Source of the DNA: Spirochaetales bacterium
GTDB taxonomy: Bacteria > Spirochaetota > Spirochaetia > DSM-27196 > SKKC01
Assembly (NCBI GenBank): GCA_007135605.1
Contig: SLIN01000158.1
Span: 1-36,463, forward strand
Length of the DNA: 36,463 nt
Direction: 5' to 3'
Both the position numbers and the translations under genes were made by a program. Within the stretch, counting starts at the first letter, position 1, and every line of letters begins with the position of its first letter. This document shows, piece after piece, positions 35,671 to 36,463 of this stretch. Below the pieces are notes generated by a model, which was not told the origin of the DNA, searched no databases, and saw only the letters and a program-made list of their open reading frames with translations.

Positions 35671-36463
35671 TCACTCGGCAACGTAGGCGTCATTCAGCAG
35701 ATACCATCCATTCGGATGGACGGATACTCCCTGAATACGCCGATTGACCGGCCAGTACTGAATGTCGTTATAGATCGGGATCCAGAGTGCCTCCTCGATC
35801 ATGACGATGCGCTGGATTTCCTTCAGGATTTCCGACCGTTCGGCGGGATCGACCGCTCGGCGCTGGGCGTCGATGAGCCGGTCGAGCTCCGGATTCGAGT
35901 ACTGCGCCAGGTTCCAGCTTCCAATGTTCGACGAGTGGTAGAGCGTGTGAACGACGTCCGACTCTCCGGCGCCATGGCCCATGAACGTGTAGTTGTGCTC
36001 TCCACCCCAGATCGCGTCGACCAGAGCCGCCCATTCGAGAATCTGCAGCTCGATCTCTATACCGACCTCGGCAAACATTTCCTGAACCAGCTGGGCGGTG
36101 AGGATGTAGTCATCGCGTTGGCGAACTATGGTAAGGCCGCTCAGTCGTTGACCGTCTTTCTCCCGAACGCCGTCCGCGCCCATTTCCCAACCGGCCTCGT
36201 CCAGAATCCGGTTCGCTCTGTCGGGGTCGTACGGATAGTACTCAACCAGCTCTCCGTTAAATCCGAGGAAGAAGTCCGGAATCGGGCCGTAGCCGGGGTG
36301 CGCATTCCCGAGCTTGACGGTATCGATTATCCGGTCTTTGTCGACCGCGTGATTGGCGGCGCGACGAACCTGAACGTCGTCGAACGGCGCCTTGGTGACG
36401 TTAAACGCCGAGTACAGGCCCATACCGGGCAGATTCACCCAGAACATCTGAATATCGGGATCG
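35671..36463 (-). CDS. ABC transporter substrate-binding protein family 5 (DppA-like), N-terminus beyond window
   Basis: AFDDVQVRRAANHAVDKDRI-type motif, LIDAQRRAVDPAERSEILKEIQRIVMIEEALWIPIYNDIQYW; frame open to the window end. Confidence 0.9.
   Translation of the reverse strand, partial: DPDIQMFWVNLPGMGLYSAFNVTKAPFDDVQVRRAANHAVDKDRIIDTVKLGNAHPGYGPIPDFFLGFNGELVEYYPYDPDRANRILDEAGWEMGADGVREKDGQRLSGLTIVRQRDDYILTAQLVQEMFAEVGIEIELQILEWAALVDAIWGGEHNYTFMGHGAGESDVVHTLYHSSNIGSWNLAQYSNPELDRLIDAQRRAVDPAERSEILKEIQRIVMIEEALWIPIYNDIQYWPVNRRIQGVSVHPNGWYLLNDAYVAE

Noticed and set aside
1-36463. tRNA/rRNA genes, CRISPR arrays, insertion sequences, prophage or defence islands
   Set aside because: Scanned for conserved sequences and repeats by eye; none found. 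The region looks like core chromosome.

Overview
This 36.5 kb window is a GC-rich, tightly packed bacterial chromosomal segment. Gene content looks spirochaete-like, but that is only an impression. I see no tRNA or rRNA genes, CRISPR arrays, transposases or phage genes. Left to right: a TPR-protein fragment; a GH57 glucanotransferase/amylase; an unknown membrane protein next to a DUF212/PAP2-like protein; an RluA-family pseudouridine synthase with an in-frame 15-bp repeat insertion; a P-loop NTPase fused to an Asp23/Gls24-like domain; a peptidase-MA-like TPR protein with a degenerate zinc motif; a PcnB/CCA-type nucleotidyltransferase; a TroABC/PsaBCA-type metal ABC transporter with Mn-type ligands; an Mrp-like ATPase lacking the CxxC motif, coupled to a GltS-like symporter; a PlsC-like acyltransferase with a zinc-ribbon C-terminus; hisS; a HrpA-like DEAH helicase; aroB; an ArsR regulator with a palindromic candidate operator; an FmdB zinc ribbon with a Ser/Gly tail; hisF-hisH; a lipoprotein; a eukaryote-like (type 2) ileS with a structured leader; a cyclase-family hydrolase; a small membrane protein with an Arg-rich tail; an FGGY kinase; and a HAD phosphatase plus dipeptide/oligopeptide ABC operon whose two ATPases are fused. 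The strongest cross-window pattern is that many first-in-transcript genes have a TANNNT -10 box only about 5-19 nt upstream of the start codon, suggesting widespread leaderless or near-leaderless mRNAs, while several operon-internal or long-leader genes keep Shine-Dalgarno sequences. Family calls come from motif recognition of the translated ORFs; no searches were run.
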